64,000 nucleotides of DNA. Source: Brevibacillus borstelensis. Lineage in GTDB: Bacteria > Bacillota > Bacilli > Brevibacillales > Brevibacillaceae. How positions within the stretch are numbered: position 1 is the stretch's first letter; each line of letters opens with the position of its first letter. Made by a program: the position numbers and the translations under genes. Shown one piece after another: positions 28,621 through 37,248 of this stretch. The notes beneath the pieces are model-generated. The model searched no databases, was not told where the DNA came from, and saw only the letters and a list, made by a program, of their open reading frames with translations. The stretch spans positions 1 through 64,000 of the forward strand of contig NZ_RHHO01000033.1 of NCBI RefSeq assembly GCF_003710865.1. The letters run 5' to 3'.

Positions 28621-29110
28621 GTTTCCGCAGTAACCGGTTGACGGTCTCCCTGCGCAAACCGAGGAATTGACCGATTTCTTCCTGGGTCAGCAGATCGGTA
28701 ATCGGGTAATTTCCAATATATTTGCCAAACCACTCTGTCATCAGAGCCAGCTTCTCCTTTGGAGAAGAGGCAGTGAGCTGGTCCATGCGCTGTTGGGTAA
28801 ACCGCAGCTTCGATTGGAGCTGGAGGGCAATCTCCCTGTATTTGTATGGGTCTTCCTCCAGGGACCGGTACCATTCAGCCGGAGTAATCACATCGACTTC
28901 ACAGCTCATCAGGGCAACGGCAGTGCCATGGTACTCTTTTGCCGTCAACAAGGAATGGTGAGGTATAGTTTCTCCGGGCAAGATCAGGTTAAAAAGAAAG
29001 GGCGATCCGTCCTCTTGCAGGCGAACCACTTTCAAAAGGCCGGTCCGGAGATGAAACAGCGGCCCCGTCTCTCCCTGCCGAAAAAGAACGTCACCTTTGT
29101 TTAGTTTCAC
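28613..29110 (-). CDS. Crp/Fnr-family transcriptional regulator
   Basis: The 165-residue protein is short for the family. It has a cNMP-binding beta-barrel (KGDVLFRQGETGPLFHLRTG; LILPGETIPHH) and a winged helix (ITDLLTQEEIGQFLGLRRET). The cysteines that carry the Fe-S cluster of FNR are absent, so the effector is unknown. GTG 29110 is chosen because GGGGGGAGGGAG lies about 9 bases upstream. The C-terminus ends soon after the recognition helix (VNRLLRKQT). Confidence 0.88.
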   Translation of the reverse strand: MKLNKGDVLFRQGETGPLFHLRTGLLKVVRLQEDGSPFLFNLILPGETIPHHSLLTAKEYHGTAVALMSCEVDVITPAEWYRSLEEDPYKYREIALQLQSKLRFTQQRMDQLTASSPKEKLALMTEWFGKYIGNYPITDLLTQEEIGQFLGLRRETVNRLLRKQT

Positions 29111-29179
29111 GCAAATCACTCCCTCCCCCCACCATACCACTTCGAAGCGGATCTAGTAAAATGTTTGCTTGATGAAAAG

Positions 29180-29208
29180 AAAAAGCTGCCCCACAGTCAG
29201 AGGGCAGC
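29180..29208 (-). terminator. Terminator of the cysteine dioxygenase gene
   Basis: gctgccc (29185-29191) pairs with gggcagc (29202-29208) and is followed on the minus strand by a T run; it overlaps the last codons. Confidence 0.75.
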
Positions 29209-29709
29209 GCCTTTTCCGGTGCTCTCCGTTTCAGGCAGAAGACAGTCAGGCGAGATGCGATACTCTTTGCAGCCAGACAGTGGCGGCGAATAGACGTTCA
29301 AAGAGATGACCGGAGTCTGTCGTATCTGTCCTTTTTCAATAAAGTACACTTGTCCAGATGCAACAGACATTGTTTCCTGTACGCTGACGTAAGCGGGGGC
29401 GCGGGAAGAGCCGGGGATGACGGAATGATTGATATTCATCAATTCACCCTGGAGCACGTATTCCCACCCAAACGACGAACCGTGGTCGTGAGGGGCGGAC
29501 TCGTGGCCGGGCGGAAGGTAAATGAGAACGATTTCAACATCGTTCGTGCGAAAGAGGACTTCTCTGCCGTAAGGAAGTCCGTCGGAGGACGGCATGCAGG
29601 AAGCGAATGCGTCCGCACTGAGCGGGAGGCGGGACAAAACCTCCTTTATTTCACTGGGGGTTGGCTCAGTCAGTATAGCAAAGGCGTTACGAATTTCCTC
29701 TACAATCAT
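29197..29709 (-). CDS. Cysteine dioxygenase-type cupin
   Basis: The 170-residue cupin has the His-rich metal motif APHDHGSSFGWEYVLQGELM and a later third His-type position, matching type I cysteine dioxygenases that oxidise cysteine to cysteine sulfinate. ATG 29709 follows GGAGGATGCAA; the upstream ATG at 29715 overlaps that ribosome binding site. Divergent from the MFS leader region; other thiol dioxygenase substrates are possible. Confidence 0.87.
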   Translation of the reverse strand: MIVEEIRNAFAILTEPTPSEIKEVLSRLPLSADAFASCMPSSDGLPYGREVLFRTNDVEIVLIYLPPGHESAPHDHGSSFGWEYVLQGELMNINHSVIPGSSRAPAYVSVQETMSVASGQVYFIEKGQIRQTPVISLNVYSPPLSGCKEYRISPDCLLPETESTGKGAAL

Positions 29710-30053
29710 TTGCATCCTCCAAAGCGTAGTTTTTCTCGCTTATCTGTATGTGTAAAATCGGGAAGGTGTGAAGGGAGACGACAAAATGTTTTTGCTGTTT
29801 TGACGTTTTGGCGTTGGAGAAGAGAGCAAACAGGTATATCATGAAAGAGAGACACAAATCGTGTCCATGCAGACGTTTGGGGAGGACGCCCCTGTCAAAC
29901 AGTGATTTCTCTTTTCCAGCAAAGCAATGATGGATCAAGACCCGTGTATAAGGCAAAGGAGGCTTGCGCATGTCAACTGCCATAATCAGTGTACAAACGC
30001 CCTGAACAGGGGCGTAGGAGCTGAACCGTCTGACCGATCAGGGGGTTTAGCAG
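29710..30053. other. Regulatory region upstream of the MFS gene
   Basis: The 344 bases hold an 11-codon leader ORF with AAAGGAGG (29970-30005), a hairpin at its end, and the MFS ribosome binding site. A TTGACG at 29800-29805 has no partner at the right distance. Confidence 0.55.
29970..30005 (+). CDS. Leader peptide of 11 residues upstream of MFS gene
   Basis: ATG 29970 is preceded by AAAGGAGG with a 7-base spacer and encodes MSTAIISVQTP followed by TGA. Its last bases CCCTGA (30000-30005) can pair either with the downstream aggggcg or with TCAGGG (30038-30043), which contains the MFS ribosome binding site. This is the architecture of translational attenuation known for inducible drug-resistance genes. 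That it works so is inference. Confidence 0.5.
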   Translation: MSTAIISVQTP

Positions 30054-31223
30054 ATGAAAACAAGAAAGTGGTACGTGTATGTAAATGCCTTGTCCGACCT
30101 TGGGTCGCGTATGGATTTAATCGCGTTTTCCGCGTTGATTTTTACTTTTGAAAATAGTGCGATGTGGCTGACCGCTTTTTTTCTTGCCAGACAAGTGGGA
30201 GGCCTTCTGTTCAGTCTGGCGGCGGGGGTAGTGGCCGACCGCTTTGACCGGCGAAAGGCAATGATTGCAAGTGATCTCGGCTCGGGCCTGGCGATCGCGG
30301 CTGTCGTCCTCTTTCCGCATCCGTATACGGTGGTGGCTGCCGCGTTTGTAAAAGGCATCCTGTTCAGCGTATTCCAGATCAGCTTTCGGGCACCGATGCC
30401 GAAGCTGTTTCCGGGAGAAGGGCTGGCTGCTGTGAACGGATTGATTGTACGGCTGGAGGCAGTGGCAGGAATGATCGGATTTGTCCTCGGCGGGGTGGCC
30501 AGCGACTTGTTCGGGCATATATGGGTCATCGGGTTTGACGCCGCCACGTTTTTTGCTTCTGCGCTTGTCTTGGTGCGGCTGCGGTGGGACAGTTATCCGG
30601 CAGCGACCAGACACAAGCGGCAGCGTGTTTCCTGGATAAAGGACCTGCAGGAAGGCTGGTCATATCTGCGGCAAAACGATGTCTTGCTTGCGGTGATAAT
30701 CCTGTCTTTCTTCTGGACCGTCAGCGTGGCGGCGTACAACTATGGCCTTCCGCTGCTCGCTGAAATGTCGGTCCGATCCCACGCTTCTTTTCACGGATTG
30801 ATGTGGTCGCTCTTGAGTGTCGGCACACTCGTCGGGGCGTGGCTGGCGCCGCGTCTTGGCTGGAAGGAGTTTTCGGCACTGAGCATCTCGTTGCTCGCGA
30901 TGGCCATAGTCATCTCGCTCGCCTTTGCCGGGTGGCATCAGCTGATCATCCTGCTGCTGCTAACCGTGACCGGTGTGCTGGAGGGATGGCGGGAGGTGTT
31001 TCAGAGGACGATCGTGCAACAGGCGGACAATACGGTTCGCGGGCGTGCCTTGGGGATGCAGACACTGCTGACGCGTGGAGGGTTTTTTCTCGGCTTTTTG
31101 CTGTCCCCGATGATTTTTCAGGCTTATGGCCTGTTTGCCATGGTTGCCGTTTCGCAGGCGGTGCTGGTGCTCGCGGTATCGGGTACGTACTTGTTTGCTC
31201 GAAAAAAGACAGGCCAGGGGTAA
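30054..31223 (+). CDS. MFS transporter, drug/macrolide-efflux type
   Basis: The 389-residue protein has about 12 hydrophobic segments, an MFS loop motif AAGVVADRFDRRKAMIASD between helices 2 and 3, and a charged central loop (RHKRQRVSWIKDLQEGWSYL) typical of the MefA/MFS_3 efflux group. The substrate is unknown. ATG 30054 has AGGGGG 8 bases upstream, a site which may be masked by the leader ORF. Confidence 0.88.
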   Translation: MKTRKWYVYVNALSDLGSRMDLIAFSALIFTFENSAMWLTAFFLARQVGGLLFSLAAGVVADRFDRRKAMIASDLGSGLAIAAVVLFPHPYTVVAAAFVKGILFSVFQISFRAPMPKLFPGEGLAAVNGLIVRLEAVAGMIGFVLGGVASDLFGHIWVIGFDAATFFASALVLVRLRWDSYPAATRHKRQRVSWIKDLQEGWSYLRQNDVLLAVIILSFFWTVSVAAYNYGLPLLAEMSVRSHASFHGLMWSLLSVGTLVGAWLAPRLGWKEFSALSISLLAMAIVISLAFAGWHQLIILLLLTVTGVLEGWREVFQRTIVQQADNTVRGRALGMQTLLTRGGFFLGFLLSPMIFQAYGLFAMVAVSQAVLVLAVSGTYLFARKKTGQG

Positions 31224-31238
31224 GGCTGGTCGCATGAT

Positions 31239-31280
31239 AAAAAACGCTCGCGGGCTGTTGATTCGCCTGTGAGCGTTTTT
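31239..31280 (+). terminator. Terminator after MFS gene
   Basis: aaaaacgctc (31240-31249) pairs with gagcgttttt (31271-31280), giving a strong A/T-flanked hairpin. Confidence 0.85.
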
Positions 31281-31327
31281 CTGCTGGGAAAGAGTAACAT
31301 TCCGTTTCATATGCTGAACAAACATAA

Positions 31328-31357
31328 TTGACACTCTTTTTGCAATTGTATTACTAT
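31328..31357 (+). promoter_or_regulatory. Promoter of the GntR-CaiB-HMGL-TRAP operon
   Basis: A perfect TTGACA (31328-31333) and TACTAT (31352-31357) are 18 bases apart. Confidence 0.65.
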
Positions 31358-31371
31358 TTTAAAAACATCTT

Positions 31372-31387
31372 TGTATACAGAATACAG
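31372..31387 (+). promoter_or_regulatory. Candidate GntR operator TGTATACA
   Basis: TGTATACA (31372-31379) is a perfect palindrome followed by the direct echo AATACAG. It lies just after the promoter and 28 bases before the GntR start, in the position for autorepression by an FCD-type GntR regulator. Confidence 0.5.
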
Positions 31388-31414
31388 TTTTCATGTTTGG
31401 GGTGGGTTGAGCTT

Positions 31415-32089
31415 ATGGCCAAAATGATCAAGCGGAGTGAGACACTCCAGTCCCAGGTGTACGAGTATTTGCGGGAACAGATACTGTTTGGCGGCCTAGC
31501 CCCGGGTCAGCGACTGATTGAAGAGAGGATTTGCGAAGAAACTGGCGTGAGCCGGAGCCCGATTCGAGAAGCAATCCGCCGTCTGGAAAAGGACGGCTTA
31601 GTTATCGTTCAGGCGCAGGGAGGCGTAACCGTCTACCAGCCCACTCCGGACGACTTTACTCATCTGTATGAGTGCCGTCTGAGTCTGGAGCCGACCGCAG
31701 CCATGTTTGCTGCCGAACGCAGGACTGAGGCGGAGGTAAGAGAGCTTCGGGACCTTTTGGAACGGATGAAGGAACTGAACTACCCCAGTGACTCTCGGCG
31801 CACGCACGAGTTGAACTTCACGTTTCACCAGCGCATTTCGGAAGCGAGCAAGAATCCGTACCTGACAAAAATCATGAATGAACTGAAAGTGTTGATCTCG
31901 TTTTACCGCAATGCCATCCTGGAGGTTCACCCTCGCCGGCCGGAAACGGTCATCTCCGAGCATCAGGCCATCGTAGAGGCGATTGCCCGGCAGGATGGAG
32001 AAGAAGCCAAAGCGAGAATGACAGAGCACATCACACGCGATTTTGAGCTGTGCATGGAAGCCGATCGAAAACAAGCAGATGATCAATGA
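31415..32089 (+). CDS. GntR/FCD-family transcriptional regulator
   Basis: The 224-residue regulator has an N-terminal winged helix (YEYLREQILFGGLAPGQRLI; SRSPIREAIRRLEKDGLVIV) and a C-terminal FCD effector domain (ECRLSLEPTAAMFAAE; NFTFHQRISEASKN; EHQAIVEAIA). ATG 31415 fits GGGGTGGG upstream; longer readings are not supported. It opens an operon with CoA-transferase, lyase and TRAP transporter and likely represses it until the substrate or its CoA ester is present. Confidence 0.93.
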   Translation: MAKMIKRSETLQSQVYEYLREQILFGGLAPGQRLIEERICEETGVSRSPIREAIRRLEKDGLVIVQAQGGVTVYQPTPDDFTHLYECRLSLEPTAAMFAAERRTEAEVRELRDLLERMKELNYPSDSRRTHELNFTFHQRISEASKNPYLTKIMNELKVLISFYRNAILEVHPRRPETVISEHQAIVEAIARQDGEEAKARMTEHITRDFELCMEADRKQADDQ

Positions 32090-32099
32090 GGAGGGGCCA

Positions 32100-33302
32100 A
32101 TGACTACGACGAAGCCGCTGCAAGGCGTGCGTGTCCTGGAGCTGGGAACGCTTGTGGCCGCACCGTTTGCCGGTAAAATTTTCGCTGAATTCGGCGCGGA
32201 AGTAATCAAGGTGGAAACCCCGGAAAAGGGCGATCCCTTGCGCAACTGGCGGACGATGCACAAAGACACGTCTGTCTGGTGGTATGTGCAGGCACGCAAC
32301 AAAAAATCAATCACAGTAGACATGCGCATGGAGGAAGGGCAGGAGATTATTCGCTCCCTGGCCCGGGAAGTGGACATCATCATTGAGAACTTCAGACCCG
32401 GAACGCTGGAGAAGTGGGGGATCGGGTACGATGTCCTCAGCGAACTGAATCCCGGCTTGATCATGGTGCGGATTTCAGGCTATGGCCAAACGGGTCCCTA
32501 CCGCAACAAACCCGGATTTGGAAGCGTGGCTGAAGCCATCGGCGGCCTGCGCTATCTGACCGGCTACCCCGAACTGCCGCCAGTGCGAGTCGGTGTCGCC
32601 ATCGGCGATTTGACCGCGGGGCTGTACGCCGTGATTGGCGGGATGATGGCCTTGCACGCGCGAGACAGGTCACCTGAGAAAAAGGGACAGATGGTTGATG
32701 TGGCGTTGTATGAAGCCGTTTTCAGCCTGCTCGAGGGCGTCCTGCCGGAATACGACTTGAAAGGGCTCGTCCGCGAAAGAACAGGGAGCACGCTCCCGGG
32801 AATCGCGCCGTCCAACACGTATTTGTGCGCTGACGGGAAATACATCGTGATCGGAGCAAACGGCGACAGCATTTTCAAACGGCTGATGCATGCGATCGGA
32901 CGAAGCGATGTGGCGGAAAATCCGCGCTATGCGAACAATCAGGGACGGGCGGAAGACGTCGCCTACATCGATCAGGTGATCGAGGAGTGGACAAAGCAGC
33001 ATACGCTCAAGGAAGCACAGCGGTTGCTGGACGAGGCTGCTGTTCCCGTCGGACCGATCTACAGCATCGAGGAGATCGTCCAGGACGAGCATTATCGGGA
33101 GCGCGGGATGGTCGAAGAAATTGATTTGCCCGACGGTGAAAAGGTGCTCTTTCCCGGCGTAGTGCCGAAGCTTTCCGAAACACCCGGTACCCATGAGTGG
33201 GTAGGGCCTTCTCTGGGAGAGCACAACGAGGAGATTTTCGAAAAGCTGCTCCAGCTGGACCCGGCCGTATTGGCCATGCTGAAGGAGAAGAGAGCGATAT
33301 GA
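32100..33302 (+). CDS. CaiB/BaiF (class III) CoA-transferase
   Basis: The 400-residue enzyme has the family start LEGVRVLE-like (LQGVRVLELGTLVAAPFAGK), VIKVETPEKGDPLR, ENFRPGTLEKWGIGYD and the catalytic Asp in VAIGDLTAGLYA. Class III transferases move CoA between carboxylic acids through acyl-aspartyl intermediates. Its ATG follows GAGGAGGGG, 10 bases after the GntR stop. Neighbouring genes suggest a dicarboxylate such as 3-hydroxy-3-methylglutarate or citramalate as acceptor. Confidence 0.93.
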   Translation: MTTTKPLQGVRVLELGTLVAAPFAGKIFAEFGAEVIKVETPEKGDPLRNWRTMHKDTSVWWYVQARNKKSITVDMRMEEGQEIIRSLAREVDIIIENFRPGTLEKWGIGYDVLSELNPGLIMVRISGYGQTGPYRNKPGFGSVAEAIGGLRYLTGYPELPPVRVGVAIGDLTAGLYAVIGGMMALHARDRSPEKKGQMVDVALYEAVFSLLEGVLPEYDLKGLVRERTGSTLPGIAPSNTYLCADGKYIVIGANGDSIFKRLMHAIGRSDVAENPRYANNQGRAEDVAYIDQVIEEWTKQHTLKEAQRLLDEAAVPVGPIYSIEEIVQDEHYRERGMVEEIDLPDGEKVLFPGVVPKLSETPGTHEWVGPSLGEHNEEIFEKLLQLDPAVLAMLKEKRAI

Positions 33303-34210
33303 CGAGAGATGTAACCATTCTGGAGGTAGGGCCGCGAGACGGATTGCAGAATGAGGCGGGGTTTATTCCTACGGAGAAAAAGCAGCAGTTGATTCGCATG
33401 CTGGCCGACGCTGGTCTGACAAGGATTGAAGCCACTTCGTTTGTCCATCCCAAGCGGGTACCGCAGATGGCGGATGCCGAAGAGGTCGCGAGGTCGCTGG
33501 CTGACATTCCGCATGTTTCGTTCAGCGCTCTCGTTCCCAACCGGAAAGGGTACGAACGGGCAGCCGGCTACGCACTGGGCGAGATCAACTGGGTGACTTC
33601 GGCAAGTCCGGCCTTTAACAAAGCGAATATCAACCAGACGATTGAGGAGAACCTGGAGGCGTTCCGCGAGCTGGTCCCGTTGGCTGGTGAATCGGGACGC
33701 TTGCTCAGGTTTTCCATTGCGACCAGCTTCGGCTGTCCGTTTGCTGGCAGAGTGGACCCGGATGTCGTGGTGCGGCTCGCCGAGCTGGCGCTTGATGCGG
33801 GCGCAGGAGAGATCAGCATCGCTGACACCATCGGCATCGCCGTCCCGGATGAAGTATTCTCGCTCTGTGATCGCCTGGTCAAAGCGGTGGGCTCTGAGCG
33901 ATTGTCCCTGCATCTTCACGACACCCGCGGCCTGGCCTTGACCAATACGTATGCGGCATATACCGCAGGCATCCGGACGTTTGAGACGGCTGCAGGGGGC
34001 TTGGGAGGCTGTCCGTTTGCGCCCGGAGCTGCGGGCAATGTAGCGACGGAAGACGTCGTGTATATGTTTGAGAGGATGAAGGTAAAGACAGGTATTGAAT
34101 TTTCAAAACTTTTAGACGCTTCGGAGTACGCCGTCAGCCTCTCGATGAGAATGCCGCTCGGGCGCATCCGTCTCGTAGAAAAGAAAGAGCAATCGACGAT
34201 TGGCTTTTAA
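33299..34210 (+). CDS. HMG-CoA lyase family enzyme
   Basis: The 303-residue protein has VGPRDGLQNE (substrate and metal binding), LHLHDTRG and the signature AGGLGGCPFAPGAAGN with its active-site cysteine, all diagnostic of 3-hydroxy-3-methylglutaryl-CoA lyase. It cleaves HMG-CoA to acetyl-CoA and acetoacetate, or related 3-hydroxyacyl-CoAs. The start overlaps the CaiB stop by 4 bases (ATGA), so the two are translationally coupled. Confidence 0.92.
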   Translation: MTRDVTILEVGPRDGLQNEAGFIPTEKKQQLIRMLADAGLTRIEATSFVHPKRVPQMADAEEVARSLADIPHVSFSALVPNRKGYERAAGYALGEINWVTSASPAFNKANINQTIEENLEAFRELVPLAGESGRLLRFSIATSFGCPFAGRVDPDVVVRLAELALDAGAGEISIADTIGIAVPDEVFSLCDRLVKAVGSERLSLHLHDTRGLALTNTYAAYTAGIRTFETAAGGLGGCPFAPGAAGNVATEDVVYMFERMKVKTGIEFSKLLDASEYAVSLSMRMPLGRIRLVEKKEQSTIGF

Positions 34211-34232
34211 ATAAAAGAGGAGGGTTTCGACC

Positions 34233-35318
34233 ATGAAAAAGAAATGGATAGGAGTACTGACGGCAATCAGTTTGCTGGGAGGACTGCTGGCAGGCTGTGG
34301 AGGAGCCCCTGCGCAAAGCGGGGCCGGAGGCAGCGGAAGCGCTCCTGCAGCGAACAGCTCGCAAGGCGGCACGGCGGCGGCTACAGACGAATACCAGGAA
34401 GCGACGATTCGTCTGGCTTACAACCTGCCGCAGGATCACCATATTTCCAAGGGAATCGAGGAGTTTGCCAAAAAAGTAACCGAGCGCTCCGGCGGCAAGG
34501 TAAAAGTGCAGGTGTATCCTGCCGGCCAATTGCTCTCTGACAAAGAAATGAACCAGGCCATTTTGACAGGCGGCGTGGAAATGGGCGTCAACTCCACGAC
34601 GCTGTGGGCATCTGTGGTTCCGGCAATGGGACTGTTCGACGTTCCGTTTGCGCTTCCGACCTCGTACGAATTGGCGGGGAAAGCGCTGTCCGGATCGGTC
34701 GGCGAGAAGCTGAACGCGGAAATGGAGAAGAAGGGTGCCAAGGTATTGCTGTTTGCGGACTATGGGTACGCGCAATTTGCAAACAGTGCACGTCCGTTGA
34801 CCAAGCCGGAAGACTTTCAGGGTCTGAAGATTCGCAGTATCGGCCATATTCCGTCCGTGATGATCCAGGCGTATGGCGCGGCACCGGTCTTTATGGGAGC
34901 AGGCGAGGTTTACATGGCTCTGCAGCGCAAGACAATCGACGGTGCGACCTCTGGTACGACAGCGATGGTTCAGCGGAAATACGATGAGGTGTCCAAATAT
35001 TTAACGGTCGTCAACTACGCTTATCTGGAGTTCGTACTTGCCGTCAACAAGAAGTACTGGGATGCTTTGCCGCCAAAAACTCAGGAGCTGCTAACCACTA
35101 CAGCCAAAGAGACGGAAGACTGGATTCGCCAGCAGGCTGAAGCAGAAGACAAGAAAACCGCCGACGAGTTAAAGCAAAAAGGAATGGAAGTCTACGTTGT
35201 GCCAGAGGCGGAACTTCCTGCGTGGAAGGAAGCGGCCAAGCCAGCCTGGGACGAGTACCTGAAAACTGCCGGCGACTTGGGCAAAGAACTGCTGGGAGAT
35301 CTGCAAAACATCAAGTAA
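34233..35318 (+). CDS. TRAP transporter substrate-binding lipoprotein (DctP family)
   Basis: The 361-residue protein starts with a lipoprotein signal (MKKKWIGVLTAISLLGG, then LLAGC), a Ser/Ala/Gly-rich linker, and the DctP fold (IRLAYNLPQDHHISKGIEEF; ARPLTKPEDFQGLKIRSIGH). It captures a carboxylate outside the membrane and passes it to the DctQM permease encoded next. Confidence 0.94.
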   Translation: MKKKWIGVLTAISLLGGLLAGCGGAPAQSGAGGSGSAPAANSSQGGTAAATDEYQEATIRLAYNLPQDHHISKGIEEFAKKVTERSGGKVKVQVYPAGQLLSDKEMNQAILTGGVEMGVNSTTLWASVVPAMGLFDVPFALPTSYELAGKALSGSVGEKLNAEMEKKGAKVLLFADYGYAQFANSARPLTKPEDFQGLKIRSIGHIPSVMIQAYGAAPVFMGAGEVYMALQRKTIDGATSGTTAMVQRKYDEVSKYLTVVNYAYLEFVLAVNKKYWDALPPKTQELLTTTAKETEDWIRQQAEAEDKKTADELKQKGMEVYVVPEAELPAWKEAAKPAWDEYLKTAGDLGKELLGDLQNIK

Positions 35319-35352
35319 AGCCTGAGGCGAGGAGCAAAGAGGGGACGTTTTC

Positions 35353-35859
35353 ATGAAATTTTTTCAAGTGTTGTATGGCTGGATCGACAGTTTGATCAAG
35401 TTCGGCGGAGTGATCGCCGGTATCTTTATCGTATTGGCAACGGGGATGACCTTTTACGAGATCGTCTCCCGCTCTCTTTTTAACGCGCCGACGATTTGGG
35501 CAACCGAGCTTACCATTTATGCAATCATGGGAAGCTGCTTCATCGGAGCGGCTTACGCGGTTCGGGTGGACGCCCATATCAAGGTGGACCTGCTGCTGCA
35601 CAACGTATCTGCGACCGTGCGCCGCTGGATGCTGATCGCATCGGCCCTGATCGGTCTTTTGTTCAGCCTGGTGTTTTGCTATTTGAGCTGGGAGCATGTC
35701 CAACAGTCGATGGAGCTGGGATTCACCTCCGCTTCCCTGCTTCAAATCCCGATGTACATTCCGGAAATGCTGCTGCCCATCGGCGGCGTGCTGCTCGGTC
35801 TCGCCTTCCTCTTGCAACTGGTTGACTACATTCGCGGACAGGAAGGAGGCGAGGCGTAA
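35353..35859 (+). CDS. TRAP transporter small permease (DctQ family)
   Basis: The 168-residue protein has four hydrophobic segments and the DctQ pattern VIAGIFIVLATGMTFYEIVS and ATELTIYAIMGSCFIGAAYA. It forms the membrane complex with DctM; its stop overlaps the DctM start by one base. Confidence 0.92.
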   Translation: MKFFQVLYGWIDSLIKFGGVIAGIFIVLATGMTFYEIVSRSLFNAPTIWATELTIYAIMGSCFIGAAYAVRVDAHIKVDLLLHNVSATVRRWMLIASALIGLLFSLVFCYLSWEHVQQSMELGFTSASLLQIPMYIPEMLLPIGGVLLGLAFLLQLVDYIRGQEGGEA

Positions 35860-37133
35860 TGGGATTGTTTTTTGCGGGAGGAATGGCCTCGCTGATGCTG
35901 GTAGGGGTGCCGGTCGCCTTCACTCTCGCGGTACTGGCGGCAATCGGCATGTACTGGTTCAACGGAGGGGCTCTCGGGCTTTCTCAAGTCCCTATCATTG
36001 CCTACAAGGCATTGGATGATTTTACGATGAGCGCCTTGCCGATGTACGTGCTGATGAGTCAAATTCTTTTGTTCAGCGGAGTCGGCAAGGAGCTGTATGA
36101 GATGGCAAGCCGCTGGCTGCGTCATTTGCCCGGGGGCTTGGCCCTGGCGACGCTGGTGTGCTGCGGAATTTTTGCTGCGATCTCCGGCTCCAGCGTAGCG
36201 ACTGCGGTCACGATCGGGATGGTGGCGATCCCCGAGATGACGGCGCGCGGGTATGACAAAAAGGCGGTGCTTGGCCTGCTCGCTGCGGGAGGAACCTTGG
36301 GTATCCTGATTCCGCCGAGCGTGCCGATGATCATTTACGGCTCAGTCACTGGCGAATCTGTCGGAAAGCTGTTCATCGCCGGTGTCCTTCCGGGGATCTT
36401 GCTGCTGCTGATCTTCATGGGATACGCCTCCTGGAAAATGCGGCACATCAAGGAGGCGCCAGCGACCTGGGCAGAGCGCTGGCAAGGGACACGCAAAGCG
36501 ATATGGGGGCTGATGATGCCGGTACTGATCATCGGCGGCATCTACTCCGGTATCTTTACCCCGACAGAAGCCGCTGCTGCCGGTGTCGTCTTCAGCGCAC
36601 TCGTAGCCGGACTCGTGTATCGCAGCCTGTCCTGGGACAACATCAAGAAAATATTGCTCTCGACGGTGGCAACCAATGCGATGATTTTGTTTATCATCGT
36701 GGGGGCGATGCTGTTCGGCTTTATCCTGACATCGCTGCAAATCCCGCAGGCCATGACCGAAATGGCGACAAGCCTGCCTGTTTCCAAATGGGTCGTCTTC
36801 ATTCTCATCAATATCCTGCTGCTCGTTCTGGGCTGCTTTTTGGAGACGGTATCCATTCTCGTCATTACGCTGCCGATCCTGTATCCGATCATCACAGCGC
36901 TGGGATTCGACCCGATCTGGTTTGCCATCATCATGGTCGTCAACATGGAGCTGGCGTTGATTACGCCGCCGGTCGGACTCAACCTGTTCGTGCTCAAAGG
37001 CGTAGACCCGTCGTCGCCGATATCCACAATCGTTCGGGGCGCCGCGCCGTATGCGGTTATCATGGTTTTGTTCATTGTGCTGCTCGCTGTCTTCCCGTGG
37101 CTGTCGCTCGGGTTTATCGACGGCGTGAAATAG
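35859..37133 (+). CDS. TRAP transporter large permease (DctM family)
   Basis: The 424-residue protein has about 12 hydrophobic segments with typical DctM stretches (FAAISGSSVATAVTIGMVAI; AAGGTLGILIPPSVPMIIYG; MELALITPPVGLNLFVLKGV). It catalyses sodium-coupled uptake with DctQ. A terminator follows, closing the operon. Confidence 0.95.
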   Translation: MGLFFAGGMASLMLVGVPVAFTLAVLAAIGMYWFNGGALGLSQVPIIAYKALDDFTMSALPMYVLMSQILLFSGVGKELYEMASRWLRHLPGGLALATLVCCGIFAAISGSSVATAVTIGMVAIPEMTARGYDKKAVLGLLAAGGTLGILIPPSVPMIIYGSVTGESVGKLFIAGVLPGILLLLIFMGYASWKMRHIKEAPATWAERWQGTRKAIWGLMMPVLIIGGIYSGIFTPTEAAAAGVVFSALVAGLVYRSLSWDNIKKILLSTVATNAMILFIIVGAMLFGFILTSLQIPQAMTEMATSLPVSKWVVFILINILLLVLGCFLETVSILVITLPILYPIITALGFDPIWFAIIMVVNMELALITPPVGLNLFVLKGVDPSSPISTIVRGAAPYAVIMVLFIVLLAVFPWLSLGFIDGVK

Positions 37134-37142
37134 AACGAGCAG

Positions 37143-37177
37143 AAATCCTCTGTACCTTATTGGTTCAGAGGGTTTTT
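37143..37177 (+). terminator. Terminator after TRAP operon
   Basis: aaatcctctg (37143-37152) pairs with cagagggttt (37166-37175), followed by T residues. Confidence 0.8.
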
Positions 37178-37248
37178 GCTATGCAGGGGAAACAGACGGC
37201 AAAACGAAAAACAATAGGAACAATAGAAAAGCCGAGGAGGGTAAACAA

